Source: Lewinellaceae bacterium
GTDB taxonomy: Bacteria > Bacteroidota > Bacteroidia > Chitinophagales > Saprospiraceae
DNA: 64,000 bases
Reading direction: 5' to 3'
NCBI GenBank assembly: GCA_020636075.1
Contig: JACJYO010000002.1
Coordinates: 1 to 64,000, forward strand
Positions 37,023 to 46,427 of this stretch are shown in pieces. The notes under the pieces are model-generated. The model did not search any database and had not been told where the DNA came from. It was given only the letters and a program-made list of their open reading frames with translations. Positions within the stretch are counted from its first letter, which is position 1, and each line of letters begins with the position of its first letter. The position numbers were made by a program, and so were the translations under genes.

Positions 37023-40000
37023 TTAGAAGGTAATGTTGAGGCCAAAAGTATAGGAACGGCTTCTCGGATAGGAGGAGTAGTCCACACCAGGGGTAAGTGC
37101 CGTGTAGGCAGAATTTTGTCTGGATGTACTTACTTCCGGATCAAAACCCGAGTATTTGGTCCACAGGTGTAAGTTGTTTCCTGTCACATAAACCCGGAAC
37201 TGCGACATACCCAGGCGGCTGATCAATTGGCTTGGCAAGCTATAACCAATATTGATATTATTTAAGCGCAGGAAGGAGCCATCTTCTACAGCCCAGCTGT
37301 GAATAACCGCTCCGGCAACACCATAGCTGTTGTGCGACCAAATGGTTTTGTCGGCATTCAGTTGTGCCAGTTGACCGAGATCGGTCACCACTTCACCGGC
37401 GGTTCCTGTATAGGATCCGTCGATATCAATATACGTAAACCGGGAATCCGAGTTCATGGTGTTAAGCATGTTGCCGTAGGTTACCCGACGGAATTGGTTG
37501 TACTGGATTTTGCCGGTGTTATAAACATCATTGCCATACGACCAGTTGAAGAAGATAGCAGCATCAAAACCATGGAAACGCGCATCAAACCCGAATCCAC
37601 CCTGGTGCTTAGGCAAGGTGTTACCAATGACCTTACGGTCGTCGCTGTTAATAATGCCGTCGTCGTTAAGGTCTTTCAATTTCAGGAAGCCGGGGCGAAT
37701 GTTCTGGTTGCCCACTGTGGCGCCTGCATTGGGAACCCCGTCTTTCAGCATGTACGTATTGGTTGTTGCATCGTAGCCATCAAAGTCGTTCGTTGTGTAG
37801 TAGCCATCGGTTTCATAACCATAGATATCACCGAGGGTGCCGCCTACTTTGAGGTAGAAGTCATTCTGGTCTCTCAAATCAGTACTGGCCCAGTTCGATT
37901 GGAAAAAGCGCTCGGTGGTACCATCCAGCTCTTCAACTTTAGCCCTGTTTATGCCGATATTGACATTGGCAGACAGGGAGAAGTTCTTTTTGTCAATCAG
38001 GTATGCCGTAATGCCAAGCTCAACACCGCGGTTGGACGTCGAACCAATGTTGTTCCACTGACTGGAGAAACCCGTGTTGGACGGAATTGCTGATTGCAGC
38101 AACAGGTCGCGGGTTGTGTTTTTGTAAAAATCAAGGCTACCAGCAAGCTTACCTTGAAACATCAAAAAGTCCAGACCAATATTCCGGTTTACTGTTGTTT
38201 CCCATTTTAGATCCGGGTTGTACAGTGTACTTTCGGAAGGCTTGTAGTAAACGTTGTTCACGTTGCCAAAGCCGGCGCCGCCGCTTGTTGCGGGTTCGAA
38301 CAGGAATTGGGTCGCAGTGGACGAAATCCGGTCATTACCCGTTTCGCCATAACTGGCGCGCAATTTCAACTCATTGATGAAGTTAACATCCTTCAGGAAG
38401 CCTTCTTCGGAAATTTTCCAGCCAATAGCTGCTGCCGGGAAAATACCGACGCGATTTCCTTCGGAAAACTTACTGGAGGCGTCCGAGCGCATGGTAAAGG
38501 TGAACAGATACTTGTTGTTCAATTGGTAGTTTACCCGACCGAAAAAGGAAATCCGGTTGGCATCTGTGAATTCCGTGGTCGAGTATCTGTTTGTAGTACC
38601 CAAGGCCATATTGGCGAACAGCTCTTCCGGCGTGATCGAAAGGCGAAATTCTTTTGCGCCCACCGATTCAGCGTTTCCGCCAATGGAATAAATCTCATGG
38701 CCGAGCAAGATATCCAGATTCTGATTGCGCAAATTTTCGAATTCGTAGGTAAGCGTGTTCAGCCAGCGGTAGGAAAACCGATCTGTGGTCGTTCTGTCAC
38801 CCAAGGGAAGGCTGCTGCCTTCATTAAATGACTTGCTTGTGAGCGGACCGTAGAACCGGAGATTCTTGTCAAAGCTCTTTTCTGTGGTGACCGTCGTCTG
38901 CAAATCCAGGTTGCGCAGCACAGACCATTTCAGCGCCGCGTTCAAGACGTAATTGTTTGTATTGCGCTTTCTCCAGTCCTGCTTAGCCAATTCAGTTGGG
39001 TCCACCAGACTTCTGAGGAAGCTCTGATAATCATCGTTCGGGTCCGTTGAAGTCAGGTCGATATCCAGTTCATCAGCAATCCCGTTGATCGGGCGTGTCT
39101 GTACGGCCTCTTTGATGCTGATGGACGCGCCGTTTGCCGTACCATTACCGTCAACTTCGGTATTGGTAATCCGCGTGGATGCGTCAAAGGAGAGTTTTTT
39201 TGAAATCTTCTGATTCAATTTGAAGTTGATCACATTCCGGGTATAGCCCGAACCGATCAGCAAACCTTCGTCTGTATTGTTGGTCAGACTGAGGCTGATT
39301 TTTGTGTTTTCCGTACCACCGCTTACACCAATATTGTGAAATTGCGACCAATTCGGATTTCCGAACAGCTCATCCTGCCAGTCTGTCGGTGCTTTTTGTT
39401 TGTACAACTCCAGATCATCATACTTGCCAAAGTATTTTTCAAAATTCCGCAAATCAGCATCAGAGCGCAATTTTGCATACTCGTAGTTGGCCAGTACATA
39501 CTCATATGGAGACAGAACCTCGTATTTACGATCGCTTGGAAGGAATTTTGATTGAGCAAACCCATTATAGGTTACGGAGATTTTCCCGGGGAGCGGGCGC
39601 TTGGTTGTAATTACCACAACACCGTTGGATGCCTGCGCACCATAAATAGCGGTAGCAGAAGCATCCTTCAGCACACTGATGCTTTCAATGTCTGCCGGGG
39701 GGATGTCCCGGATGCTGCTTACAATAAACCCGTCTACCACAAACAATGGTGAGTTATCTTGGGTGATTGAACCGCCACCGCGTACCCGGATGACGACCTC
39801 GGCGTCGGGTGAACCATCAGTCGTTAAAACATTGACGCCCGGCAGCCGGCCGGTCATTGCCTGTTCAACACTTGCAACCGGAATCTTTTCCAGTTTGTTG
39901 CCAGACAGTGTAGCTACCGAACCGGTGAGATCAGATTTGCGCACCGTACCGTAACCTACAACCACTACCTCACTCAGCAATTCTACATTCGGCGTCATGA

Positions 40001-40292
40001 TCACATTCAGCACCTTGTTTGCACCAACGGCCAGCGTTTGTGTGTTAAACCCTGAGTAGGTGAATACCAGGGTATCAGAAGATGAAATTGGCGACAGCGA
40101 GTAGTTACCATTAACATCTGTGGCGATCCCCATGCTGCGATTTTTCACAGCAACAGTAACGCCGATCAGCGGCTCGCCTTCGTCGGAAGTCACCTGGCCT
40201 CTGATGGTGTTTTGTCCAATGGCCGAAATGCTTCCCAGAACGGAGAAAAACAGCAACAAGGCGATTGGTTTTTGTAAAATTTTGAATTTCAT
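37023..40292 (-). CDS. SusC/RagA-family TonB-linked outer-membrane transporter
   Basis: 1089 residues from ATG 40292 (signal KPIALLLFFSVLGSISAIGQ). A CarboxypepD_reg-like domain (about 28-110, IRGQVTSDEGEPLIGVTVAV) is followed by the SusC signature ELLSEVVVVGYGTVRKSDLTG, the plug with ASVEQAMTGRLPGVNV and SISVLKDASATAIYGAQASN, and a 22-strand barrel ending PRSRSYTFGLNITF. It imports oligosaccharides into the periplasm with TonB energy. It is the first gene of the susC-susD-beta-helix operon and has a recognisable promoter upstream (40448-40482). An earlier in-frame start at 40334 gives an unlikely extra 14 residues before the signal. Confidence 0.96.
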   Translation of the reverse strand: MKFKILQKPIALLLFFSVLGSISAIGQNTIRGQVTSDEGEPLIGVTVAVKNRSMGIATDVNGNYSLSPISSSDTLVFTYSGFNTQTLAVGANKVLNVIMTPNVELLSEVVVVGYGTVRKSDLTGSVATLSGNKLEKIPVASVEQAMTGRLPGVNVLTTDGSPDAEVVIRVRGGGSITQDNSPLFVVDGFIVSSIRDIPPADIESISVLKDASATAIYGAQASNGVVVITTKRPLPGKISVTYNGFAQSKFLPSDRKYEVLSPYEYVLANYEYAKLRSDADLRNFEKYFGKYDDLELYKQKAPTDWQDELFGNPNWSQFHNIGVSGGTENTKISLSLTNNTDEGLLIGSGYTRNVINFKLNQKISKKLSFDASTRITNTEVDGNGTANGASISIKEAVQTRPINGIADELDIDLTSTDPNDDYQSFLRSLVDPTELAKQDWRKRNTNNYVLNAALKWSVLRNLDLQTTVTTEKSFDKNLRFYGPLTSKSFNEGSSLPLGDRTTTDRFSYRWLNTLTYEFENLRNQNLDILLGHEIYSIGGNAESVGAKEFRLSITPEELFANMALGTTNRYSTTEFTDANRISFFGRVNYQLNNKYLFTFTMRSDASSKFSEGNRVGIFPAAAIGWKISEEGFLKDVNFINELKLRASYGETGNDRISSTATQFLFEPATSGGAGFGNVNNVYYKPSESTLYNPDLKWETTVNRNIGLDFLMFQGKLAGSLDFYKNTTRDLLLQSAIPSNTGFSSQWNNIGSTSNRGVELGITAYLIDKKNFSLSANVNIGINRAKVEELDGTTERFFQSNWASTDLRDQNDFYLKVGGTLGDIYGYETDGYYTTNDFDGYDATTNTYMLKDGVPNAGATVGNQNIRPGFLKLKDLNDDGIINSDDRKVIGNTLPKHQGGFGFDARFHGFDAAIFFNWSYGNDVYNTGKIQYNQFRRVTYGNMLNTMNSDSRFTYIDIDGSYTGTAGEVVTDLGQLAQLNADKTIWSHNSYGVAGAVIHSWAVEDGSFLRLNNINIGYSLPSQLISRLGMSQFRVYVTGNNLHLWTKYSGFDPEVSTSRQNSAYTALTPGVDYSSYPRSRSYTFGLNITF

Positions 40293-40645
40293 AAATAGAG
40301 TTTGTTTAGTACAAAAAAGGAATAGCCGATACATACGGGGTAACAGGCGCCCTCAGAAGCGGCGTAAGAAACAGTCGGATTATTTGGGAATACAGCGTGT
40401 TTCAATGCACTAATCGTTTGTCAGCCGGGGTAAGCAAAATATTATTGCAAAAGTATAATTCAGCGTTTGAGCAGAGCCCAAATTGCAGTATTCAAAAATT
40501 CACAAAATGATCGCTCAATTTAACATTGCCAAGTGCCAAAGTACCCGGGTAAAGCATCATGTCAGTGCATAGCCAGCATGGTAGCTTGCTGGCCGGAGAG
40601 TTCTTCCTTCTTATTTTCTAAATTAACTGCGGTTCCGGACGGTAT
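40293..40645. other. Intergenic region upstream of susC
   Basis: 353 bases between the end of the glycosyltransferase gene and the susC start. It holds a promoter (40448-40482) and a leader of about 145 nt. I see no open frame worth calling, no strong hairpin and no RNA gene in it. Confidence 0.6.
40448..40482 (-). promoter_or_regulatory. Bacteroidota-type promoter of the susCD operon
   Basis: Minus strand TTTG (40479-40482), 23-nt spacer, TACTTTTG (40448-40455); this fits TTTG/TAnnTTTG exactly. Transcription would begin near 40441. Confidence 0.6.
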
Positions 40646-41419
40646 TCAGTACCGGGCACTGCCTAGTCTTGATAGCCAGTGCAGTGCTGCACGTAGCAAG
40701 ATCCATGTATGGGCGAGAAGGGTAAGGAGCAACCCGTAGTGTTGTTGCATAATCCTGAAGCGGTCTTTCAAACTTTGCCAGTGCCGTTGTTTAGACATTC
40801 CACCCATCAAATATTCGCTGAGTACCCGGTGGACGTTTACAGTTTTGCGGCTCTTTTTCAAAATTCGAATACTCCAGTCGTAGTCGGCGCACAGGTTGTT
40901 GGAAATATATTCCGGCGCCAGATTTCGGCGCGGGATGAAAGATTGGTGTACTACCAGCATGCCATACAAGTAATCTCGCCAATGCAATTGATTGGGTAAT
41001 TTTCTTGTACTGAGTGCACTCATTGTACCCACAGGCTGGCGGGTGCTGCCAACCAACAATGTTTCGCCATAGAGGACATCGGTTGTGTCATCCGACAATT
41101 TGGCTAATTTCTCTACTGTATCTGGGGAATGAATATGATCGCCGCAATTCAGAAACCAGACAAAATCGCCAGTAGCCAGTCGGAGTCCTTTATTCATGGC
41201 GTCATACAAGCCGCGGTCCTTTTCCGAAACCCACCTGAGGTTTGGCATTTCAAGCGCGTGCTCCCGGATCAGATCGAGCGTGCCGTCCGTTGAGCCGCCA
41301 TCAATAATCAGGTATTCGATGTGCGGATAGGTTTGGCAGCGAACACTTTTGACGGTGCCCGGGAGCAGGTCGGCGCCATTGAATACTACTGTAATTATGG
41401 TAAAACTGGTATCGGGCAT
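40646..41419 (-). CDS. Family 2 glycosyltransferase
   Basis: 257 residues with the GT-A start FTIITVVFNGADLLPGTVKSV, the nucleotide-sugar region EYLIIDGGSTDGTLDLI and EKDRGLYDAMNKGLRLATGDFVWFLNCGDHI. The last segment takes the place of the DxD metal site. This is the WcaA-like GT2 subgroup that adds sugars to capsule or exopolysaccharide repeat units from the cytoplasmic face of the inner membrane. The C-terminus is hydrophobic (LLTLLAHTWILLRAALHWL), possibly membrane-associated. It is isolated from other polysaccharide genes, so the product is unknown. Confidence 0.87.
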   Translation of the reverse strand: MPDTSFTIITVVFNGADLLPGTVKSVRCQTYPHIEYLIIDGGSTDGTLDLIREHALEMPNLRWVSEKDRGLYDAMNKGLRLATGDFVWFLNCGDHIHSPDTVEKLAKLSDDTTDVLYGETLLVGSTRQPVGTMSALSTRKLPNQLHWRDYLYGMLVVHQSFIPRRNLAPEYISNNLCADYDWSIRILKKSRKTVNVHRVLSEYLMGGMSKQRHWQSLKDRFRIMQQHYGLLLTLLAHTWILLRAALHWLSRLGSARY

Positions 41420-41549
41420 TGAGCATTGCGGATAGGTAAACCCTCCTTCAGGCGGAACTGGGGAGCGGTAAACGGTAGAGCTGCAAAGATGCTAAATCCC
41501 CGGAAGCGCAATACTGTACAATTCCTGTATTTTGCCGGAAAAAAGCGAT

Positions 41550-42161
41550 ATGATCCTGTTTGCCGCTGGTATTTTTCTGAGTTTAATGGGCTCGTTGCCT
41601 CCCGGGTTGATCAGCCTGGCTGTGGCTCACACTTCAATTATGCGCGGGGTTTTACCGGCAATGATTTTAGGACTTGGGGCTGCTTTTGCCGAATTTTTTC
41701 AGGCTGTCGGGGCGGTAGTTTTTGCGGGTTGGTTTTTGGAACATCCGTATGCTGCAAGTGTATTTCAGATGTTGGCTATTCCAATTTTTCTGGGGCTTGC
41801 CATTTATCTCTGGTTTTATGCCAAGCCGCCGAAAGCAACGGAGGGTGGATCAACCGGGTCGTTGGCCTGGCAATTCTGGCGTGGAATTATGGTCAGCTTT
41901 TTCAATTTACTGGCTATTCCTTACTGGGTAGCTTATGCTGGCTGGCTTAAGGTAAATGGGTGGTGGCAGGAGGATGGCTGGGCTCTCACTGTGTTGTTTG
42001 CGGCCGGCGTTACGGTGGGTACAGCACTTGCGCTAGCGCTTTATGCCTGGCTGGCAACCGAACTCACCCGGCGTTCGGATATGGTGGCCAAAGTGGCGAA
42101 CCGGGTAGTTGCCCTGATTTTTTTGGGGCTGGCGTTGAAATTATTATACGACCTGATATAA
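41550..42161 (+). CDS. LysE/RhtB-family exporter
   Basis: 203 residues with about six membrane helices: ILFAAGIFLSLMGSLPPGLI, VLPAMILGLGAAFAEFFQ, VFQMLAIPIFLGLAIYLWFY, VSFFNLLAIPYWVAYAGWL, LTVLFAAGVTVGTALALALY and VVALIFLGLALKLLYDLI. The N-terminal PPG after the first helix and the NLLAIPYW segment fit the LysE superfamily, which exports amino acids or similar small solutes across the inner membrane. ATG 41550 was preferred over TTG 41532 because it starts the first helix. It is divergent from the glycosyltransferase and convergent with the TPR gene. The substrate is unknown. Confidence 0.85.
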   Translation: MILFAAGIFLSLMGSLPPGLISLAVAHTSIMRGVLPAMILGLGAAFAEFFQAVGAVVFAGWFLEHPYAASVFQMLAIPIFLGLAIYLWFYAKPPKATEGGSTGSLAWQFWRGIMVSFFNLLAIPYWVAYAGWLKVNGWWQEDGWALTVLFAAGVTVGTALALALYAWLATELTRRSDMVAKVANRVVALIFLGLALKLLYDLI

Positions 42162-42170
42162 AATAACAAA

Positions 42171-42200
42171 GTGCCTGACCGGCAAATAGCGGTCAGGCAC
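42171..42200. terminator. Bidirectional terminator between convergent genes
   Basis: An 11-bp perfect stem GTGCCTGACCG/CGGTCAGGCAC with an 8-nt loop stands 9 nt after the LysE stop and 29 nt before the TPR stop. T-rich but broken tracts flank it on both strands. Confidence 0.65.
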
Positions 42201-42229
42201 CTTATAAGTTTAATTAAGCGGAAAAATGA

Positions 42230-43558
42230 CTAGTTTTTGAAGTACGAACTTGCATTTTGTCCACCGTCCTTAACGACTTCCATACGCTTCTTAAACTCAT
42301 TTGCTTTCTCCAGATCATCTTCACGGGCGTAGATTTCTGACAAGGCAATCAAGGTGTTCAGGTCATTTGGATTGAGACTTTCCGCTTTTTGGAAATACGG
42401 CAACGCCTGATTGAACAGCGCAATGATTTCATCGCGCAGTTTTTCGTATTTTTTCAATGCTGCCGGCGAAAAATCGTCTTGTGGCAGTGCATTGAGTTCT
42501 TGTGTGCGAACGGCTGCTTTGTTGAAGATCAATGCCCCCAGCGAATAAACGGCGTCGACATTTTTGGGATCGACCTTTTGAGCCTCTTCGTAGTTGCTTT
42601 TTGCTTTTTCAAAGTACTCAGCGGCTTTTTCTTCATTATTTGCTTTCATCTCCCGCTGATGCAGGTTGTCGTAAACGCTTCCGAGTGTGACCCATAGGCT
42701 AACATTCGTAGGCTCTTGCTTGATGGCCTGCTCCAGCCGGCTGATCAAATCTTCCAGTTTGCCCTTTTGGAGGTATGCGTTGATCTCTGCAAACAGCAAG
42801 CCCGGGTCGTTCTGAAATTTAGCGCGCCCTTCGCTCAGCACTTTTTCTGCGGCTGCGGTATCGCCTTTCCCCATATACACATTGTACAAACCTTCATAAA
42901 CAGCCGGTTTGTCCGTATTGGCATCGTAGCTCTGTTTAAAGTATTTTTCTGCCAAATCCATTTTGTCGGCGAGCTGAGCCGCCAAAGCAGTGATATACAA
43001 TTGATTGTTGTACTGCTCTGGTTCGTCGAGCAGGCTTCGGGAATTATTCTCGCTAAGAATTTTATGACTTTTCAGGGCTGCCTCAAACGAGAGGAAAGCC
43101 TTTTCAAAAGATCCGCCTTCATATTTCGATACACCAATATTAATGAGATGGCCTTGCAGTTCGCCTATCCCTTTTACAGCGTCACTTTTTTGGTAACTCT
43201 TGGTAGCCAATTCATACCCCTTGGCAAACGCATTGTATGCAACCAATGCATCATTATCGCCGGAGAGTCTGGCACTGGTGTCGATCATTCGGCGGGCCAT
43301 GTCGCGCTGCAGGATGGTGTTGTAAATTTCCCCTTTGGTAATCCACGAGGCTGGATTCGCCTGTACTTCGGCATCATTCAATGCCTGGTCTATTTTTGAT
43401 TTGGCTTCTTCCAACTTGCTGCCGTTATTGGAAGGGTCGATGTTGTAACTGGTAAGCGCCCGGCCGGCTTGTTTGGCTAGTTTACCGGGGTCGTCCTGAG
43501 CCTGTGCGAAGGACACGGTCAGCAGAAAGCAGCAGAGCGAGAGAAATGATTTTTTCAT
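42230..43558 (-). CDS. Periplasmic TPR-repeat protein
   Basis: 442 residues with a signal peptide (KKSFLSLCCFLLTVSFAQAQ). It is alpha-helical with several tetratricopeptide units, e.g. DKMDLAEKYFKQSYDANTDK, KPAVYEGLYNVYMGKGDTA, LWVTLGSVYDNLHQREMKAN and LNTLIALSEIYAREDDLEKA. Such proteins act as assembly or interaction scaffolds in the periplasm. It lies between a LysE exporter (convergent) and gyrA (same direction, 118 nt away) with no functional link. No specific partner can be named. Confidence 0.85.
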   Translation of the reverse strand: MKKSFLSLCCFLLTVSFAQAQDDPGKLAKQAGRALTSYNIDPSNNGSKLEEAKSKIDQALNDAEVQANPASWITKGEIYNTILQRDMARRMIDTSARLSGDNDALVAYNAFAKGYELATKSYQKSDAVKGIGELQGHLINIGVSKYEGGSFEKAFLSFEAALKSHKILSENNSRSLLDEPEQYNNQLYITALAAQLADKMDLAEKYFKQSYDANTDKPAVYEGLYNVYMGKGDTAAAEKVLSEGRAKFQNDPGLLFAEINAYLQKGKLEDLISRLEQAIKQEPTNVSLWVTLGSVYDNLHQREMKANNEEKAAEYFEKAKSNYEEAQKVDPKNVDAVYSLGALIFNKAAVRTQELNALPQDDFSPAALKKYEKLRDEIIALFNQALPYFQKAESLNPNDLNTLIALSEIYAREDDLEKANEFKKRMEVVKDGGQNASSYFKN

Positions 43559-43676
43559 TACTTCAAAAATTTTATTTGTTAAGGATCGCGCCCTTTAGAC
43601 GTATAAACTTTTGGTAAATTTCTAATAGAACGTTAATGGCACTTGTTCACAAAAAACGCAGATAAAGCGTGGCTGG

Positions 43677-46172
43677 TTATTCGTCCTGGCCATTACCATC
43701 AGCAACTACTTCCGGGCTATCGTCATCAGGAGCAACTTTGACTACGGTTACATCTGCAATTTGATCATTATCATTAAGTCGAATAACCTTTACGCCTTGT
43801 GTTGCTCGTCCCATTATCCGCATTTCACTGGCTGGCGTTCGTATCGTAACGCCATTGCTGGTGGTGATCATCAGATCGTCTTCATCTGTAACTGACTTAA
43901 TCGCAATCAATTTTCCGGTTTTGGCCGTCACCTGCATGGTCTTTATCCCTTTGCCGCCCCGGCCTTGCGTGCGGTAATCTTCAAGTGAACTGCGTTTACC
44001 AAGTCCATTTTCAGAGACAACTAAAATGGTGGCAGTGGTATCTTCCGGATCTACGCAAACCATGCCTACAACAGCATCATTAGAACCTTCCGCTACACGG
44101 ATGCCACGTACACCAGCTGTGTTGCGCCCCATGGAGCGTGCGTCTTTTTCATTGAAACGGATGGAACGACCAGAGCGTACGGCAAGCAGGATCTCGTTGT
44201 TGCCATTCGTCAGTTTCGCTTCGATCAGGGCATCGCCTTCTTTGATTTCTATGGCGTTGATTCCGCCTTGCCGGGGTCGGGAATATGCCTCCAGGACAGT
44301 CTTTTTGATCTGCCCCAGTTTTGTGCAGAAAACAATGAAGTGGTTGTTGATAAACTCTTCATCGTCAAGCTTTTTTACAATTATGTACGCGCGGACTTTA
44401 TCATCCTTCGGAATATTCAGCAGGTTTTGAATAACCCGACCAGCAGTAGTCTTTCCACCTTCCGGGATTTCGTACACCTTTAACCAGAAACACCTCCCGC
44501 TTTCCGTAAATAGCAGGATTGTTTGGTGGTTGGTTGCCGCAAACATATGTTCCACAAAATCTTCATTGCGGGTCCGTACACCTTGCGCACCTCGACCGCC
44601 ACGACCTTGAGCACGGTATTCCGTAATCGGAGTGCGCTTGATATAACCGGCATGGCTGATGGTGATAACGACCTCCTCATCCTCGATCAAATCTTCGATG
44701 CTAATATCCGCTTCATTCAGCTCGATGGCTGTGCGGCGATCATCACCGTAGCGATCCATGACTTCAGTCGTCTCTGACTTAATAATGTCGCGTTGGAGCC
44801 CTTCGTCTGCCAGAATTGCTTTATACTCGGCAATTTTGCGCTGCAATTCGTCATATTCGGCCCGTACCTTATCGCGTTCCAGGCCGGTGAGTTGTTGAAG
44901 GCGCATGGCCAGAATGGCGCGTGCCTGAAGCTCGGACAATCCAAAACGTTCCATCAAACCTTCCCGGGCTTCTTCGGCATCTTTAGAGCCACGAATCAGC
45001 GCGATTACTTCATCGAGGTGATCCAGCGCGATCAGTAGGCCTTCAAGAATGTGGGCGCGTTCTTCAGCCTTGCGAAGTTCGAATTGGGTACGCCGAACAA
45101 TTACTTCCAGCCGGAACTTGATGAATTCATCAATCTGATCCTTCAGGTTCAGGATGTGCGGCCGCCCGTTAACCAGGGCGATATTATTAATGCCATAGCT
45201 GGTTTGTAGCGGCGTGAGTTTAAACAACTGGCTGAGAATCACATTCGCAGCTGCGTCGCGGCGGATTTCAATGACTATACGAACACCTTCGCGGTTCGTT
45301 TCGTCCCGAACATCCGAAATGCCCAATACCTTTTTGTCATTAACCAATTCGGCAATTTTTGAAATCAGCATTGCCTTATTGACCTGAAAAGGTATTTCGG
45401 TGACAATAATTGATTCCCGCCCCTTGTCATCTACCTCAATATCGGTCTTTGCCCGCACCACAACCCGTCCGCGCCCTGTACGAAAACCCTCTTGCACGCC
45501 CGAAAGCCCGTGGATGATTCCGCCGGTTGGAAAATCGGGCGCTTGGACATACTGCATGAGTTCCTCGATATCGATCTCCGGCTTATCTACTGCTGCCAGG
45601 ATGGCGGTGCAAACTTCCCGTAAGTTGTGGGGCAGCATGTTCGTCGCCATACCTACCGCAATACCGCTGGCGCCATTCACCAATAAATTCGGGAACTTGG
45701 TCGGGAGCACAGTAGGCTCCTCGAGCGAGTCATCGAAATTTAATTGAAAATCAATGGTTTCTTTGTCAATATCCCCAAGCATTTCGTCGGCCACCCGGCG
45801 CAACCGTGCTTCGGTGTAACGCATTGCTGCAGGGCTGTCGCCGTCCATCGATCCAAAGTTTCCCTGGCCATCAACCAATGGATAACGCAGACTCCAGTCC
45901 TGCGCCATTCGGACCATGGTGTCGTACACTGAACTATCGCCATGCGGGTGGTATTTACCGAGCACCTCACCGACGATACGGGCCGATTTTTTATAGGGTT
46001 TACTGTAAGTGACACCCAAGTCCAGCATGCCGTATAATACACGGCGGTGCACGGGCTTCAGGCCATCGCGTACATCAGGCAATGCCCGGCTTACGATTAC
46101 CGACATAGAATAGTCGATGTACGCGGTTTTTAGTTCTTCCTCAATATTGATGGAAACAATCCTCGAGTCCAT
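43677..46172 (-). CDS. gyrA: DNA gyrase subunit A
   Basis: 831 residues; the DNA-cleaving subunit of the type II topoisomerase that introduces negative supercoils. The winged-helix core has KYHPHGDSSVYDTMVRMAQ (quinolone region, Ser80 and Asp84 at the positions of E. coli Ser83 and Asp87, i.e. the susceptible-type residues) and the catalytic Tyr119 in AAMRYTEARL. The C-terminal six-blade pinwheel includes the GyrA box YRTQGRGGKGI, which distinguishes gyrase from topoisomerase IV. The C-terminus is acidic (DDDSPEVVADGNGQDE). ATG 46172 fits the family start (SRIVSINIEEELKTAYIDYS). Confidence 0.97.
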   Translation of the reverse strand: MDSRIVSINIEEELKTAYIDYSMSVIVSRALPDVRDGLKPVHRRVLYGMLDLGVTYSKPYKKSARIVGEVLGKYHPHGDSSVYDTMVRMAQDWSLRYPLVDGQGNFGSMDGDSPAAMRYTEARLRRVADEMLGDIDKETIDFQLNFDDSLEEPTVLPTKFPNLLVNGASGIAVGMATNMLPHNLREVCTAILAAVDKPEIDIEELMQYVQAPDFPTGGIIHGLSGVQEGFRTGRGRVVVRAKTDIEVDDKGRESIIVTEIPFQVNKAMLISKIAELVNDKKVLGISDVRDETNREGVRIVIEIRRDAAANVILSQLFKLTPLQTSYGINNIALVNGRPHILNLKDQIDEFIKFRLEVIVRRTQFELRKAEERAHILEGLLIALDHLDEVIALIRGSKDAEEAREGLMERFGLSELQARAILAMRLQQLTGLERDKVRAEYDELQRKIAEYKAILADEGLQRDIIKSETTEVMDRYGDDRRTAIELNEADISIEDLIEDEEVVITISHAGYIKRTPITEYRAQGRGGRGAQGVRTRNEDFVEHMFAATNHQTILLFTESGRCFWLKVYEIPEGGKTTAGRVIQNLLNIPKDDKVRAYIIVKKLDDEEFINNHFIVFCTKLGQIKKTVLEAYSRPRQGGINAIEIKEGDALIEAKLTNGNNEILLAVRSGRSIRFNEKDARSMGRNTAGVRGIRVAEGSNDAVVGMVCVDPEDTTATILVVSENGLGKRSSLEDYRTQGRGGKGIKTMQVTAKTGKLIAIKSVTDEDDLMITTSNGVTIRTPASEMRIMGRATQGVKVIRLNDNDQIADVTVVKVAPDDDSPEVVADGNGQDE

Positions 46173-46269
46173 TCGTAGATTTTACAAGTTTAACTGAGCG
46201 GTTGTCCGGATGATTGCGTAGGAAAAGGCAGGATTTTTTAATGAAAAAACACGTGGACAAACCGGTGCG

Positions 46270-46304
46270 CGAAGATACTAAAATTAACGGTTTTTAACCC
46301 CAAA
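46270..46304 (-). promoter_or_regulatory. Candidate gyrA promoter
   Basis: Minus strand TTTG (46301-46304), 23-nt spacer, TATCTTCG (46270-46277; one mismatch to TAnnTTTG). The leader would be about 90 nt. Confidence 0.5.
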
Positions 46305-46427
46305 GGAATACCCTCGAAAAAACTTTAATAGGCTTGTAACAAGGTATTAACCGGGCTTAACCAAGATCGGGGTACAATTGGATGTTTAAGGGCTGAATAG
46401 TCAAAACAAACTCAAACTTTCGTACAC

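Noticed and set aside
41528..41534. TATTTTG as a -7 element for the LysE gene
   Set aside because: One base short of TAnnTTTG, and no TTTG at the expected distance upstream.
46173..46427. Possible small RNA or tRNA between gyrA and the porin gene
   Set aside because: No cloverleaf or strong hairpin was found; only the gyrA promoter can be supported.
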